Assembly: GCF_007747795.1 (NCBI RefSeq)
Contig: NZ_CP036275.1
Span: 7,432,001 to 7,496,000, forward strand
DNA: 64,000 nucleotides
DNA from: Maioricimonas rarisocia
Lineage (GTDB): Bacteria > Planctomycetota > Planctomycetia > Planctomycetales > Planctomycetaceae
Direction: 5' to 3'
Shown here: positions 36,308 to 44,787 of the stretch, piece after piece
How the letters are laid out: each line of letters starts with the position of its first letter
Numbering within the stretch: the stretch's first letter is position 1
Translations under genes and position numbers: made by a program
Notes under the pieces: model-generated
Seen by the model: only the letters and a program-made list of their open reading frames with translations
Databases searched by the model: none
Told to the model about the DNA's origin: nothing

Positions 36308-38533
36308 TCACGGCTCGGCCGCATCCGTGTCCGGCGACGACCGTTGATCCCCCAGGGTCTCCCCGAAAAACCGGTCCAGTTCCTCCACGAACTGGCTGAA
36401 CCAGGGGTCGAAATTCCAGCAGCCGTGCTCTCCGTGCTGCACGACCACGAACTGCGTCCGGATGCCCGCTTCGTCCGCCCGGGGAATGAACGCGGCGTAC
36501 CGTTCGCCCGGTCGATCGAGACCGCCGTCGATCAGCAGGAAGGGTGGATCGCCGGCCTCGAGGTATCGGATTGGCGATGCCGCTCGATAGGTGTCGCCGG
36601 CTTCCTCGTAGTTGCCGCCGAGGAACGCATTGGCCGAGGTGCCCTGCCGCCGAAGAGAGCGGTGAACAAAGTGTTCCGATTCGAGGTCGACCGGTCCTCC
36701 CATGACGGCGACCGCCTGCACGCGACTGGATGCCTTTGCATGACCGCCGTTCCCCTCCAGCTCCTCGACGCCGTGCGAGGTGCCCAGCAGGGCCGCGAGA
36801 TGCCCGCCGGCCGATCCGCCCACGACACCGATGCGATCGGGGTCGATCTTGAGTTCGGCAGCGTTGGCACGCAGGTACCGGACGGCCGCCTTGCAGTCGT
36901 GGATGGCAGCCGGGAACGGAGCCTCGCCCGAGAGCCGGTACGAAATCGCCGCGGTCACGTAGCCGCATGCCGCCAGTTCGAGTGCCAGCCGGCGAAACTT
37001 CGATCGGTCCCCGTTCTTCCAGCCGCCGCCATGGACGACGACGATCGCGGGCCGCGGTTTCTCGACGTCGGCAGGAGTGAACAGATCCAGCTCCAGCGTT
37101 CGGTCCCCATATCGGGCGTAGGGAACCGCCAGGCGGGCGCTCACGTTCTCCGGCACGTCACCGGCCGGCCGCGTCCGCTGCGCATCCTCCGGAACCTCGA
37201 CGACCTTGCCGACACGGATCTCGACCGGTTCGGGCCTGCCGGATCCGAGACCGTATCCGTTGATCGTGACCACACCATACCGGTGGACTTCAGCAGATAG
37301 CTCCGCGTCATCGACGAAGACCATCTCGGGCAGCGGAGGCGTCGGTGTGTCGTGATAGCTGAGCTGCTGGAACTGCTCGATGCCGAATCGCCGCGGCGCT
37401 TCTGATGTGACCATGGCGATGGGGCGACCGTCCCGGTAGATGCGGAAGCCCCGGATGCCGCTCTCCCAATCGGGCCGGGCTGTCCAGGTGATGCGCGGAC
37501 GCCCGGCAGCATCGAGGCCGGCACTGACGAGCGTGGGCCGATGTTTCGGGGGTGTCTCGTCCGCGACTTCGCCGGTGGTGACGAATTCCCGCCAGACGCG
37601 GGCCATGTGCTCATTGGGAAGCCAGCTGGCGCTGCTGAAGTCGGGATCATCACTGGCGGCAGCGATTTCATGCGTCTCGTTGTTGCCCAGCCAGGCTGCG
37701 GAGGTGTTCATCTCGCCGAGACCGTCCGCCTGCGGATCCTCCGAAAGGCGAGCTGCGAGACAGGCATCGAAGAAGGGGATCGCCAGGAACCGCGAGTTGC
37801 CGCATTCGTGACTGGTGAGCGGATCGGGTGCCCAAGTGAGTCGCGCTCCCTGCGGTCGCCAGTCCTGGAAGAATCGCCAACTGGCGTTCCACGCGCGGCT
37901 GAAGCGTTCGTGGTCCCGCTCCTTCAGGCCGAGGTTTGAGACAATCGGCACCTGGCGTTTCGCGGGCGTGAGCGGCGGAATCTCCCCTTCATCTTCGGAA
38001 GAGGTGAACAGCGTCGGCCGACCGGATCGAAGGAAGACGGCAATGGTGCGGTCGGGATTGCTGTTGAACATCCGGAAGGCCCAGACCGCTCCACCGGAGT
38101 GCCCCCACAACGCCCAGGGGGCGGTCGCGAGTTCCGGATGCTTGCTGGCCATCGCGAAGTGGCCGAGCGCCTTCTGCAGTGCGGCGGCTGAACCGAGGGT
38201 CGGATCGTACCACTGCCGGCAGTCGCCGCCCGCGTGATAGCGGGGTGCGAGCAGTGCACAGTCCCACCTCTGTGCCAGTGCCCGCCAGTGCAGATCGTGA
38301 GCTGCGGTCTCGCCCCCGCGCTCGGCACCGTCTCCGCAGCCGTGCTGATGTACGATGATGCCGCGGATGTGTTCAGCCTTCGGCGGAAGCCAGATCCGGT
38401 AGTCGGCCGGGATGCTCAACTGGCCCGGTTTGTCAGACGGCTCGATGCGGTACGTGAGGACGTCGTCGGCACTGGCGCGGCTCGTGATGAGCACGGCAGA
38501 TATCACCAGGAGAGACCGGAGGAGAACGTTCAT
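36308..38533 (-). CDS. Exported tandem alpha/beta-hydrolase (two esterase domains fused)
   Basis: A 741-residue protein with a signal peptide (MNVLLRSLLVISAVLITSRASA). The first half is an alpha/beta-hydrolase with HQHGCGDG as oxyanion region and the nucleophile elbow ALWGHSGGAVW. A middle beta-rich stretch of about 130 residues (ITWTARPDWESGIRGFRIYRD) looks fibronectin-like. The second half is another hydrolase with VVHGGGWKNGD, nucleophile elbow VVGGSAGGHLAA, acid in LLIDGGLD and the His in HGEHGCWNF. Two active sites in one secreted chain suggest polysaccharide de-esterification. GAGGTGA favours the start at 38533. Confidence 0.82.
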   Translation of the reverse strand: MNVLLRSLLVISAVLITSRASADDVLTYRIEPSDKPGQLSIPADYRIWLPPKAEHIRGIIVHQHGCGDGAERGGETAAHDLHWRALAQRWDCALLAPRYHAGGDCRQWYDPTLGSAAALQKALGHFAMASKHPELATAPWALWGHSGGAVWAFRMFNSNPDRTIAVFLRSGRPTLFTSSEDEGEIPPLTPAKRQVPIVSNLGLKERDHERFSRAWNASWRFFQDWRPQGARLTWAPDPLTSHECGNSRFLAIPFFDACLAARLSEDPQADGLGEMNTSAAWLGNNETHEIAAASDDPDFSSASWLPNEHMARVWREFVTTGEVADETPPKHRPTLVSAGLDAAGRPRITWTARPDWESGIRGFRIYRDGRPIAMVTSEAPRRFGIEQFQQLSYHDTPTPPLPEMVFVDDAELSAEVHRYGVVTINGYGLGSGRPEPVEIRVGKVVEVPEDAQRTRPAGDVPENVSARLAVPYARYGDRTLELDLFTPADVEKPRPAIVVVHGGGWKNGDRSKFRRLALELAACGYVTAAISYRLSGEAPFPAAIHDCKAAVRYLRANAAELKIDPDRIGVVGGSAGGHLAALLGTSHGVEELEGNGGHAKASSRVQAVAVMGGPVDLESEHFVHRSLRRQGTSANAFLGGNYEEAGDTYRAASPIRYLEAGDPPFLLIDGGLDRPGERYAAFIPRADEAGIRTQFVVVQHGEHGCWNFDPWFSQFVEELDRFFGETLGDQRSSPDTDAAEP

Positions 38534-38741
38534 CGGCATCACCTCGGGCAGAGAGCTCTGGTTTGCAGCACGGTCACGTTCTGACGTTCTTCACCGTGCA
38601 GCTCCATTCTGGTCAGGCTGGCCCCCGATGTCGAACGGGACCGCTATTGAACGCGGATTTCCGATTACGCGGCGGCTGCATGCGGGTATGCTCGAAGGTG
38701 TCCAGTTTCATTTCTGACGCACCGTCAGGGGCCGCACCGGG

Positions 38742-39218
38742 ATGCCCGTCTCTTCTCACCTGCGACCGAAGCATGCGGCACTGATCGGCGCGATCAGCGG
38801 CGGACTGCTGCTGATGTTCGCCGTCATCGCCGACTGGGAGCGGGCAACGAGATCGCCCGACGAGGCCTGGCACGAAGCGCTGCCGCTGGGACCGGCGATC
38901 ATCGGAGCCTGTGCCGGCGCGTTTCTCGGGGGACTGTTCGGCGTGTCCGCGTGGCTGCTGTTGGCGGGAGGTCGCATCCATCCGCTCTATCTGGCGCTGG
39001 CCGGGGGCATCGTCGCGGCCGTCGTCTGCACGCCGCTCCACTTCTGGTACTGGAACCTCGACGCTCCGAGTGAGGAAGGCAGCGGGATGGGGCCGGCCTT
39101 CCACGCGATGGGTGTGGCCAGGCTGTACCTGCACGTGGTGCTGCCGGGATCAACGGCAGCGGGAATGGTTCTCGGTGCGAGCCTGGGGATCATCCGCTGG
39201 CGACGCAACCGCGGGTGA
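38742..39218 (+). CDS. Integral membrane protein of unknown function
   Basis: A 158-residue protein with four predicted membrane helices and Gly-rich segments (GAISGGLLLMFAVIADW, GAFLGGLFG). The family is not recognised. The ribosome site is weak. It is followed, after a hairpin-containing gap, by an MscS channel. Confidence 0.55.
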   Translation: MPVSSHLRPKHAALIGAISGGLLLMFAVIADWERATRSPDEAWHEALPLGPAIIGACAGAFLGGLFGVSAWLLLAGGRIHPLYLALAGGIVAAVVCTPLHFWYWNLDAPSEEGSGMGPAFHAMGVARLYLHVVLPGSTAAGMVLGASLGIIRWRRNRG

Positions 39219-39267
39219 GCAGGGGGCCCACTACATCCGTCGGCTGCAGCCGCGACGGTCCTCTGAA

Positions 39268-39300
39268 CCGGCCGCGGCAGAGGCCATTTGTCGCGGCCGG
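39268..39300. terminator. Strong GC hairpin before mscS
   Basis: Arms CCGGCCGCG and CGCGGCCGG form a perfect 9-bp stem with a 15-base loop. No T-run follows. It could insulate mscS from the gene before. Confidence 0.4.
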
Positions 39301-39377
39301 CTGCATCCGTTATCACTGTCGCGTCACGTCCGTACATTGCTGCACCCATCGCCGCATCGACAGGAAGGATGTCCGCC

Positions 39378-40265
39378 ATGACGACGATTCCACAACTTCT
39401 CGCTCAGGCTGACGGACCCGCCGACGCGGGCACGGTCGTTTCCCGCTGGGTCGAGATCGGCCGGGACTTTCTGCAGAACCAGGGGCCGCAGTACCTGCTC
39501 AACGCGGCCGGTGCCCTGCTGATTTTCGTGATCGGGCGGTGGGTGGCGATGTTCCTGGTCCGCCTGCTTCGGCGTCTGCTGAACCGGACGCAGCCGGACC
39601 CGATGCTCTCGAAGTTCCTCGGCAACGTCGTGTACGTGCTGCTGCTGGCAGTCGTGATCCTGGCCGCCCTGGAGATGATCGGCGTCGACACCACGTCGCT
39701 GGTGGCGGTGATGGCGGCGGCCGGCTTCGCGATCGGCATGGCCCTGCAAGGATCGCTGAGCAACTTCGCGGCGGGAATGATGCTGATCGTGTTCAAGCCG
39801 TTTCGCGAGGGAGATTACGTCGAAGCGGGAGGAACGGCCGGCGTCGTCGAAGAGATTCAGATCTTTCACACCAAGATGCGCACCGGCGACAACATCCAGA
39901 AGATCGTGCCGAACGGGTCGATCACGTCCGGCAACATCACGAATTACAGTGCGAAGCCGACGCGGCGGATCGACCTGACGATCGGCTGCGGGTACGACGA
40001 CAACCTGAAAGCCGTGAAGATGTTCCTCGAGAATCTCGTGCACGGGGACGACCGGATCCTGACCGAGCCGGCTCCCACAGTGGCGGTGGACGAACTGGGA
40101 GCGAGCAGCGTCAATTTCGTGGTTCGTCCGTGGGTGAAGAAGGAGGACTACGCGACGGTCCGCTGGGATCTGCTCGAGAAGATCAAGGTGGAGTTCGACG
40201 AGCGGGGCTTCAGCTTCCCATTCCCCAGCCGGGACGTTTACGTGCATCAGGAGACGGCCGACTAA
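39378..40265 (+). CDS. mscS: Small-conductance mechanosensitive channel (MscS)
   Basis: A 295-residue MscS with three membrane helices. The pore helix region is AAGFAIGMALQGSLSNFAAGMM, rich in Gly and Ala, followed by the beta domain with FREGDYVEAGGTAGVVEEI. The C-terminal alpha/beta domain ends SFPFPSRDVYV, the usual MscS end. AGGAAGGA lies eight bases before the ATG. It opens under hypo-osmotic shock to release solutes. Confidence 0.92.
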   Translation: MTTIPQLLAQADGPADAGTVVSRWVEIGRDFLQNQGPQYLLNAAGALLIFVIGRWVAMFLVRLLRRLLNRTQPDPMLSKFLGNVVYVLLLAVVILAALEMIGVDTTSLVAVMAAAGFAIGMALQGSLSNFAAGMMLIVFKPFREGDYVEAGGTAGVVEEIQIFHTKMRTGDNIQKIVPNGSITSGNITNYSAKPTRRIDLTIGCGYDDNLKAVKMFLENLVHGDDRILTEPAPTVAVDELGASSVNFVVRPWVKKEDYATVRWDLLEKIKVEFDERGFSFPFPSRDVYVHQETAD

Positions 40266-40427
40266 GGGACCTCCGGAGGGGGAAGGCGCGGCGAGGCTGA
40301 TTGACTACACTACAGGTTTGCGCAATCCTGCCCGCGGTGGAACCCGGAGGCGTCGTGGCGTGTCCGGAGATTGTGGTCCGTACTGGCACCACACCCCGCC
40401 CCGACCCCGTGATGAGCCCCCCGCTCG

Positions 40428-41786
40428 ATGTCTTCGACGTCCACCGTCCCCCAGACCGAACTGCCGGTTCCGCCCGAACTCGAAAGCGACGCCGAGCGCG
40501 TCCGCCGTGAAGGAATTGAAACTCACGAGGCCCGCAATCTGATCGTGCTCGCCTGCCACCAGATCGTTCTGAGGGTCGGCTGGATCTTCAAGACCGAGAG
40601 CGTGATCATGCCGGCCTTCCTGGACATCATTGCCGGGGCAGGCTGGATCCGGGGGATTCTCCCGACGCTCAACCGGATGGGGCAGAGTCTGCCGCCGCTG
40701 ATCTTCGCCGACCGGATGCGTCACGCCCGGGTGAAAAGCCGGGTGCTGATGGCGACATCGATCTCGATGGCGATCCCGTTTCTGCTGCTCTCGGGGATCT
40801 GGAACTCGCTGGAGGTCAAACAGCAGCCATGGCTGCCGCCACTGTTTCTGGTGCTGTACCTCATCTTCTTTTCGCTGACCGGGCTGAACCAGCTGGCGTT
40901 TGGGACAGTGCAGGGGAAGTTGATTCAGGTGCAGCATCGCGGCCGGCTGATGGGTGTGGCGGGAATTATCGGCTCGGTCGCCGCCGTCACCGCCGCGTGG
41001 TTTCTGCTCAAGCCGTGGCTGGGCCTGGCGAATGGCGAGGGCTTCACGTACGTGTTCGCCTTCAACGGCATCGCGTTTCTGATTGCCGGGTTGATCGCCA
41101 GCACCTGCCGCGAGCCGGCCGACGCGTATGTCGAAGTTCCCAAGCGGCGGCTGCGGGATCATGTCATTCGCGCCTGGCAGGTGTACCGGGGTGACCGGAC
41201 GTTCCGACAGGCGGCCCACGTGGCGATGCTCTTCATTACGATCATGTTCCTGTTTCCGCACTTCCAGTGGCTGGGACGGGAGAAGCTCGGCTCGTCGCTG
41301 CAGGACCTGATCTACTGGGTCGTCGCGCAGAACATCAGCGTCGGCATCTACAGTCCGCTGCTGGGGATGGTGGCGGACCGTCGCGGCAACCGGCTGGCTG
41401 TTCGCATCGCGGTCTTCGCGACGGCGCTGACGCCACTGGCAGCGATTCTGCTGGCGTCCCCGCTGGTGGAAGACGGTCGCCGCTGGTACTGGCTGACGTT
41501 CGTGCTGCTGGGACTGGTGCCGGTGACGATGAAGACGCTGCTGAACTACACGCTCGAGCTGGCGGAGGAGACGCATCACCCGCGGTACCTGAGCACGATG
41601 ACGTTCTGTTTTGCGATCCCGCCGCTGCTGTTCTCGGCGGCATTCGGGCGGCTGATCGACCTGATGCCGTACCACTACCCGTTTCTGATGGTGGCTGGTC
41701 TGATCGCTCTGGGTGGTCTGCTGACGTTCCGGATGGCGGAGCCGCGGCACATGTCGGCGGAGGCGTCGACGATGGTGCGGGATTAG
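40428..41786 (+). CDS. MFS-type membrane transporter
   Basis: A 452-residue major facilitator-like protein with about 12 helices. The loop GMVADRRGNRLAV in the second half is motif-A like. The first half has the unusual conserved segment IVLRVGWIFKTESVIMPAFLD. The substrate is unknown. The stop codon TAG (41784-41786) is the first element of a 7-base tandem array that continues for nine units. Confidence 0.75.
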   Translation: MSSTSTVPQTELPVPPELESDAERVRREGIETHEARNLIVLACHQIVLRVGWIFKTESVIMPAFLDIIAGAGWIRGILPTLNRMGQSLPPLIFADRMRHARVKSRVLMATSISMAIPFLLLSGIWNSLEVKQQPWLPPLFLVLYLIFFSLTGLNQLAFGTVQGKLIQVQHRGRLMGVAGIIGSVAAVTAAWFLLKPWLGLANGEGFTYVFAFNGIAFLIAGLIASTCREPADAYVEVPKRRLRDHVIRAWQVYRGDRTFRQAAHVAMLFITIMFLFPHFQWLGREKLGSSLQDLIYWVVAQNISVGIYSPLLGMVADRRGNRLAVRIAVFATALTPLAAILLASPLVEDGRRWYWLTFVLLGLVPVTMKTLLNYTLELAEETHHPRYLSTMTFCFAIPPLLFSAAFGRLIDLMPYHYPFLMVAGLIALGGLLTFRMAEPRHMSAEASTMVRD

Positions 41787-41846
41787 TTGGTAGTGGGTAG
41801 GAGTTAGGAGCCAGTAAACAGGAATCAGGAAGTAGGAAACAGTGCG
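41784..41846 (+). repeat. Heptanucleotide tandem array starting at a stop codon
   Basis: Nine 7-base units of the form YAG-NNNN: TAGTTGG, TAGTGGG, TAGGAGT, TAGGAGC, CAGTAAA, CAGGAAT, CAGGAAG, TAGGAAA, CAGTGCG. The first TAG is the stop codon of the MFS gene. Because the period is 7, TAG units recur in all three frames. A similar array lies at 50789. Confidence 0.65.
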
Positions 41847-41985
41847 AGAAAGGGGGGTGGCCGGGGTCGGAACGAGCGAAGCGAGTGGAGCCCCCGGGAA
41901 CCATGACACTCAGTTCGCGAAAGAGCTTTCCCGGATCGGCTTGGTGGACGCGACCTCCTGCGACGCTGAGCCTGGTTTTAAAGAT

Positions 41986-42003
41986 GCCGGGACCAGTCCC
42001 AGC
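41986..42003. repeat. Palindromic repeat, family D (one mismatch)
   Basis: GCCGGGAC-CA-GTCCCAGC followed by CTACCACTCAGGG. Perfect copies lie at 42268, 46405 and 51052. Confidence 0.6.
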
Positions 42004-42126
42004 CTACCACTCAGGGTTTCGCGACCACCCTGCCGATTCAACAAGCCTCACCTGCACGACGTTCGCACTGGCCGAGCGAGCCGCCAGTGGCACTCAATCG
42101 GGGCAACGAAGGTTGTTTGACGTCAT

Positions 42127-42146
42127 CCCCGAGCTCACGCTCGGGG
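42127..42146. repeat. Palindromic repeat, family E
   Basis: Arms CCCCGAGC and GCTCGGGG around TCAC, then CTCGCC. A right-hand half copy lies at 42241-42259 and another at 46381-46394. Confidence 0.65.
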
Positions 42147-42166
42147 CTCGCCACGCCTCCAGGCGG

Positions 42167-42190
42167 GCCCGCCGGACGCGGTCGGTGGGC
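42167..42190. repeat. Palindromic repeat, family F (imperfect)
   Basis: GCCCGCCG ... CGGTGGGC over 24 bases, followed by a tail (TAATTGCAGGGGACGTCGG) that matches the tail of the copy at 51185. Partial relatives lie at 42327 and 46501. Confidence 0.5.
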
Positions 42191-42216
42191 TCTAATTGCA
42201 GGGGACGTCGGCGATC

Positions 42217-42233
42217 GTCAGGCGATGCCTGAC
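42217..42233. repeat. Palindromic repeat, family G
   Basis: Arms GTCAGGC and GCCTGAC around GAT, preceded by GATC as at 51018 and followed by CTAC. Confidence 0.55.
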
Positions 42234-42267
42234 CTACAGTCTCACGCTCGGGGCTCGCCTTGTTGAT

Positions 42268-42285
42268 GCTGGGACCAGTCCCAGC
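42268..42285. repeat. Palindromic repeat, family D
   Basis: A perfect 8-bp hairpin: GCTGGGAC-CA-GTCCCAGC, followed by CTACCACTCAGGG as at 41986, and preceded by a family-E half copy. Confidence 0.65.
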
Positions 42286-42439
42286 CTACCACTCAGGGCA
42301 TCGCAACCACGCCAGTCACTCTGCTGGCCCACCGGTCACGCGCGGTCGGCTTTCATATTGGTCACGGGCAGCCGGTTGCCGTATCATTCTGCCTTCCAAC
42401 AGGGACGAACGCGGGCCGGGAAGCAGCCGGGGAATCGAC

Positions 42440-43243
42440 ATGGATGTTCGCGACAAGGTGGTGATGGTGACCGGCGGAGCGCACGGGATCGGCCGGGCGA
42501 TCTGTCAGCGGATGGCCGAAGAGGGTGCGGCCGGGATCGTCGTCGCCGACCTCGACGGTGCCGCCGCCTGCACCGTGGCGGACGAAGTGCAGGGGGTGGC
42601 TGTCACCTGTGACGTGTCGGATCGGGCCGCTGTCGAGCAGCTCGTGGACCGGACGCTTCAGGCGTATGGGCGGGTCGATCTGGTCGTCTCCAATGCCGGG
42701 ATCACGGTCAAGGGAGGCATCGACACTCCCGACGACCAGTGGCAGCGGATGTGGGACATCAACGTCATGTCGCACGTCTGGCTCACCCGGGCCGTCATGC
42801 CGCATCTGCTCGAACAGGGATCCGGGTACCTGCTTTACACCTCGTCGGCGGCGGGGCTGCTGACGGAAATCGGCTCGGCCGCGTACTCGGTCACCAAGCA
42901 CGGTACCGTCGCGTTTGCCGAGTGGGTTTCGGTGCATCACCAGAAGCAGGGAATTGGCGTGTCGTGTCTCTGCCCGGCGGGGGTGGCGACCGACTTCCTT
43001 GATCTGGACGACCCGATCCATCAGTTTCTTCACATGAGTTCCGTCACTCCCGAGCAGGTGGCGGAGAACGTGATCGATGCCCTGCGTGAGGAAACGTTTC
43101 TGATTCTGCCGCACCCCGAGGTGGGAGAGTTCTTCGCCTACAAGACGTCCGAATATGACCGGTGGCTGAAGAACTTCGCCCGACTCAACGAGAAACTGCA
43201 GCGGTCCGCCGCGAAGCGCGCCACTTCGCCCGAGGACGGCTGA
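42440..43243 (+). CDS. Short-chain dehydrogenase/reductase (SDR)
   Basis: A 267-residue classical SDR from ATG 42440. Cofactor motif TGGAHGIG, structural motif SNAG, catalytic Ser in YTSSAAG and YSVTK with the catalytic Tyr and Lys. An Asp at the end of the second strand (VVADLDG) suggests NAD preference. It reduces or oxidises an unknown alcohol or ketone in the cytoplasm. It is followed after 47 bases by a sulfatase gene on the same strand. Confidence 0.88.
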   Translation: MDVRDKVVMVTGGAHGIGRAICQRMAEEGAAGIVVADLDGAAACTVADEVQGVAVTCDVSDRAAVEQLVDRTLQAYGRVDLVVSNAGITVKGGIDTPDDQWQRMWDINVMSHVWLTRAVMPHLLEQGSGYLLYTSSAAGLLTEIGSAAYSVTKHGTVAFAEWVSVHHQKQGIGVSCLCPAGVATDFLDLDDPIHQFLHMSSVTPEQVAENVIDALREETFLILPHPEVGEFFAYKTSEYDRWLKNFARLNEKLQRSAAKRATSPEDG

Positions 43244-43290
43244 GCGGCAGAGCCTTCGTATTCACCGGGTCACCAGCCAGGACTGTCCGC

Positions 43291-44787
43291 ATGAGTTCCG
43301 CGCCGCTGTCTTCCCGCCGTCCGCACGCACATCTGCTGCTGATCCCTCTGATCCTGCTGGCAGCCGTTCTGCTGCGTGCCCCGGCCGCCGCTGCCGCGGA
43401 ATCGCGCCCCAACATCGTCGTCGTGCTGTGTGACGATCTGGGGTACGGCGACCTGGCCTGCTACGGCAACGACGAGTTGCAGACGCCGCACGTGGACCGG
43501 TTCGCCGCGGAAGGGCTGAAGCTGACGAGCTGTTATGCGGCTCATCCGAACTGTTCGCCATCGCGGACGGGTATGATGACCGGGCGGACGCCGTACCGCG
43601 TCGGTGTGCACGACTGGATTCCGTTTCTCTCGCCGGTGCACGTGCGGGAGTCGGAGATCACGGTCGCAACCCTGCTCAAAAACGCCGGCTACGAGACGTG
43701 CCACGTGGGCAAATGGCATCTGAACGGGTGGTTCAACCTGCCGGGCCAGCCGCAGCCGAATGACCACGGCTTCGACCACTGGTTCGCCACGCAGAACAAC
43801 GCCCTGCCGAACCACCGCAACCCTTACAACTTCGTGCGCAACGGCATCCCGGTCGGTCCGCAGGAGGGGTACGCGGCTCACCTGGTCGTCGACGAAGCGG
43901 AATGGTGGCTAACGGAGGGCCGCGGCGGCGAGAAACCGTTCTTCCTGTTTGTCTGCTTCCACGAACCGCACGAGCCGATCGCCACCGACGAGGAGTACAC
44001 GGAGCTTTATCCGTCGGACGATCCAAGTTACTCGGCGCATCACGGCAACATCACGCAGATGGACGCGGCATTCGGCCGGCTGATGAAGACGCTCGACGAG
44101 CAGGGGCTGCGGGAGAACACGCTGGTCTTCTTCACCAGCGACAACGGGCCGGCGATCACATCGATTCATCCGCACGGCTCGTCCGGACCGCTGCGGCACA
44201 AGAAGGGGCACATGTACGAGGGAGGCATCCGGGTGCCCGGCATCGTCCGCTGGCCGGGACGAACGAAAGCGGGGACCGTCAGCGACGAACCGGTGAGCGG
44301 CGTCGATCTGCTGCCGACGGCCTGCGACATCGTGGGGATCGATCCGCCGCAGGATCGGACGCTGGACGGGGCGAGCTTTCTGCCGGTGCTGGAAGGGAAG
44401 CCGATCAAGCGGACGCAGCCGCTGTACTGGCACTTCAACTTCGCCTCGAGCGAGCCGAAGGTGGCGATTCGCGAGGGAGACTGGAAGCTGCTGGCGATGC
44501 TGGACGATCCTGGCAAACGACAGAACGGGGCGAGCATTACTGAGGATCAGATGCAGGCGATGAAGACTGCTGAACCGGTCCGCTTCGAGCTGTACAACCT
44601 GAAGGACGACATCGGCGAGACCACCGACCTGTCGACGAGTCAGCCGGAACGGCTCGAAGCAATGAAACAGAAGCTGCTGGCGATCTATCATGACGTGCGG
44701 GAGGAGAGTCCCACCTGGCCGGAGTGGGAGTTCCCGCGTTACGAAGGCAAGCGGATCGAATGGCCGGCGTACCGGAAGCGGCGATGA
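43291..44787 (+). CDS. Exported sulfatase (arylsulfatase type)
   Basis: A 498-residue sulfatase from ATG 43291, with a signal peptide ending near AAAAA. The metal site starts with VVLCDDLGYGD; the signature CSPSR (Cys88) is the target for conversion to formylglycine, followed by TGMMTGRTP. GKWHLNGW and FTSDNGPAI supply other active-site residues. Length and motifs match a full catalytic domain. Substrate is unknown but planctomycete sulfatases often act on sulfated polysaccharides. The next gene overlaps by four bases (ATGA). Confidence 0.92.
   Translation: MSSAPLSSRRPHAHLLLIPLILLAAVLLRAPAAAAAESRPNIVVVLCDDLGYGDLACYGNDELQTPHVDRFAAEGLKLTSCYAAHPNCSPSRTGMMTGRTPYRVGVHDWIPFLSPVHVRESEITVATLLKNAGYETCHVGKWHLNGWFNLPGQPQPNDHGFDHWFATQNNALPNHRNPYNFVRNGIPVGPQEGYAAHLVVDEAEWWLTEGRGGEKPFFLFVCFHEPHEPIATDEEYTELYPSDDPSYSAHHGNITQMDAAFGRLMKTLDEQGLRENTLVFFTSDNGPAITSIHPHGSSGPLRHKKGHMYEGGIRVPGIVRWPGRTKAGTVSDEPVSGVDLLPTACDIVGIDPPQDRTLDGASFLPVLEGKPIKRTQPLYWHFNFASSEPKVAIREGDWKLLAMLDDPGKRQNGASITEDQMQAMKTAEPVRFELYNLKDDIGETTDLSTSQPERLEAMKQKLLAIYHDVREESPTWPEWEFPRYEGKRIEWPAYRKRR

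Larger units (their letters stand above)
41787..42439. other. 653-base intergenic repeat cluster
   Basis: No gene is supported. The gap holds a heptad array and palindromes of families D, E, F and G, before a short-chain dehydrogenase gene. Confidence 0.6.

Noticed and set aside
40305-41909. A 534-codon open frame on the minus strand
   Set aside because: Antisense to an MFS gene with clear membrane helices; its composition is extreme (His, Gln and Arg rich).
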